DNA from: Thermoplasmatota archaeon
Lineage (GTDB): Archaea; Thermoplasmatota; Thermoplasmata; RBG-16-68-12; JAGMCJ01
NCBI GenBank assembly: GCA_022848825.1
Contig: JAJISH010000409.1
Coordinates: forward strand, 1-6,430
Reading direction: 5' to 3'
DNA: 6,430 nucleotides
Numbering within the stretch: the stretch's first letter is position 1; each line of letters opens with the position of its first letter. Of the stretch, positions 6,181 to 6,430 are shown in pieces. The position numbers and the translations under genes are program-made. The notes under the pieces were generated by a model. The model was not told the origin of the DNA, did no database searches, and saw nothing but the letters and a program-made list of their open reading frames with translations.

Positions 6181-6191
6181 ATTGGGCCAAT
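6181..6191. promoter_or_regulatory. Palindrome ATTGGGCCAAT, possible operator
   Basis: ATTGG and CCAAT form a perfect inverted repeat around a central G. It lies between the divergent promoters of the small gene and pyrG, about 96 bases before ATG 6287. Ten of its bases are identical to 4090-4099. The function is inferred. Nothing else clear was seen in the rest of 6118-6286 beyond the sites listed. Confidence 0.3.
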
Positions 6192-6245
6192 GCGGGGTCG
6201 AGTGTGCTCCTGTGAGTTCCCACCCGACTCGGCGCTCAGGACAAA

Positions 6246-6256
6246 GATTAAATTAC
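6246..6256 (+). promoter_or_regulatory. TATA box for pyrG
   Basis: GATTAAATTAC follows ACAAA and lies about 35 bases before ATG 6287. Transcription would begin around 6277-6280, giving a leader of under 10 bases. No Shine-Dalgarno site is seen before the ATG, which fits near-leaderless initiation. Confidence 0.55.
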
Positions 6257-6286
6257 ATCCAAGCCTTGTGCTACCCCCGTGGAATC

Positions 6287-6430
6287 ATGAAATATGTGAT
6301 AGTCACGGGCGGTGTTTTGTCGGGCCTTGGAAAGGGCATCACGACTTCCTCGCTCGGTATGCTACTCAGCGCGCGGGAGCTTCACGTGACAGCGATCAAG
6401 ATCGACCCTTACCTGAACTGCGACGCTGGA
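6287..6430 (+). CDS. pyrG: CTP synthase, N-terminal part (gene continues beyond window)
   Basis: CTP synthase aminates UTP to CTP using ATP and ammonia from glutamine, the last step of pyrimidine nucleotide synthesis in the cytoplasm. Only the first 48 residues are present, from the synthetase domain. They include MKYVIVTGG (1-9), the P-loop region [10 protein letters not shown] (8-17) with its lysine at 16, [10 protein letters not shown] (35-44) and DAG at 46-48. The GVLSGLGKG form is typical of archaeal enzymes. ATG 6287 matches the usual family N-terminus, and a TATA box lies at the right distance. Position 45 is Cys, where other members often have Val or Tyr. The glutamine amidotransferase domain expected downstream cannot be seen. 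Confidence 0.95.
   Translation, partial: MKYVIVTGGVLSGLGKGITTSSLGMLLSARELHVTAIKIDPYLNCDAG

Noticed and set aside
6190..6240. Possible hairpin (CGAGT with ACTCG) before pyrG
   Set aside because: The stem is only five bases with a loop of over 20 bases and no T-run, too weak to call a terminator or riboswitch.

Overview
The window looks archaeal, most likely euryarchaeal and possibly Thermoplasmata-like, though that placement is an inference. It carries an archaeal-type 4-phosphopantoate--beta-alanine ligase and the start of an archaeal-type CTP synthase. TATA-like boxes lie about 25-45 bases before several start codons. First genes of transcripts have little or no leader, while internal operon genes have Shine-Dalgarno sites. 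No tRNA, rRNA, insertion sequence or CRISPR array was found.

Left half (1-4011, minus strand): a two-gene operon read right to left. The first gene (3313-4011) encodes a soluble protein built almost entirely of six TPR units. Five bases later an open frame runs without a stop from 3307 off the left edge, giving more than 1,100 residues. I translated it codon by codon. Its order is three zinc ribbons, a helix-hairpin-helix-like segment, a fourth zinc ribbon, two TPR units, a fifth zinc ribbon, an acidic stretch, an unusual Gly-Leu-Ile-Asn-Gly repeat, one membrane helix, and a large surface domain. The surface domain has two IDG-W (DOMON/CBM9-like) motifs and an Asp-box (BNR/sialidase-like) region. 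This is the most unusual item in the window: it appears to join a cytoplasmic zinc/TPR scaffold to an exterior sensing or binding module.

Right half (4012-6430): a short divergent promoter region (4012-4105) separates that operon from a plus-strand pair. The pair is a DUF1611-family P-loop protein (4106-5170) followed, with a one-base overlap, by 4-phosphopantoate--beta-alanine ligase of archaeal coenzyme A synthesis (5170-5928). A 68-residue unknown protein (5911-6117, minus) converges on the ligase gene and overlaps its last 18 bases. After a 169-base intergenic region with promoters facing both ways, pyrG (CTP synthase) begins at 6287 and runs off the right edge.

The plus-strand genes look metabolic (CoA and CTP synthesis, with a possible amino-acid-modifying enzyme). 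The minus-strand operon looks like a lineage-specific cell-envelope system. A near-palindromic 10-mer, ATTGGGCCAA, occurs in both intergenic regions and may be a regulatory site.
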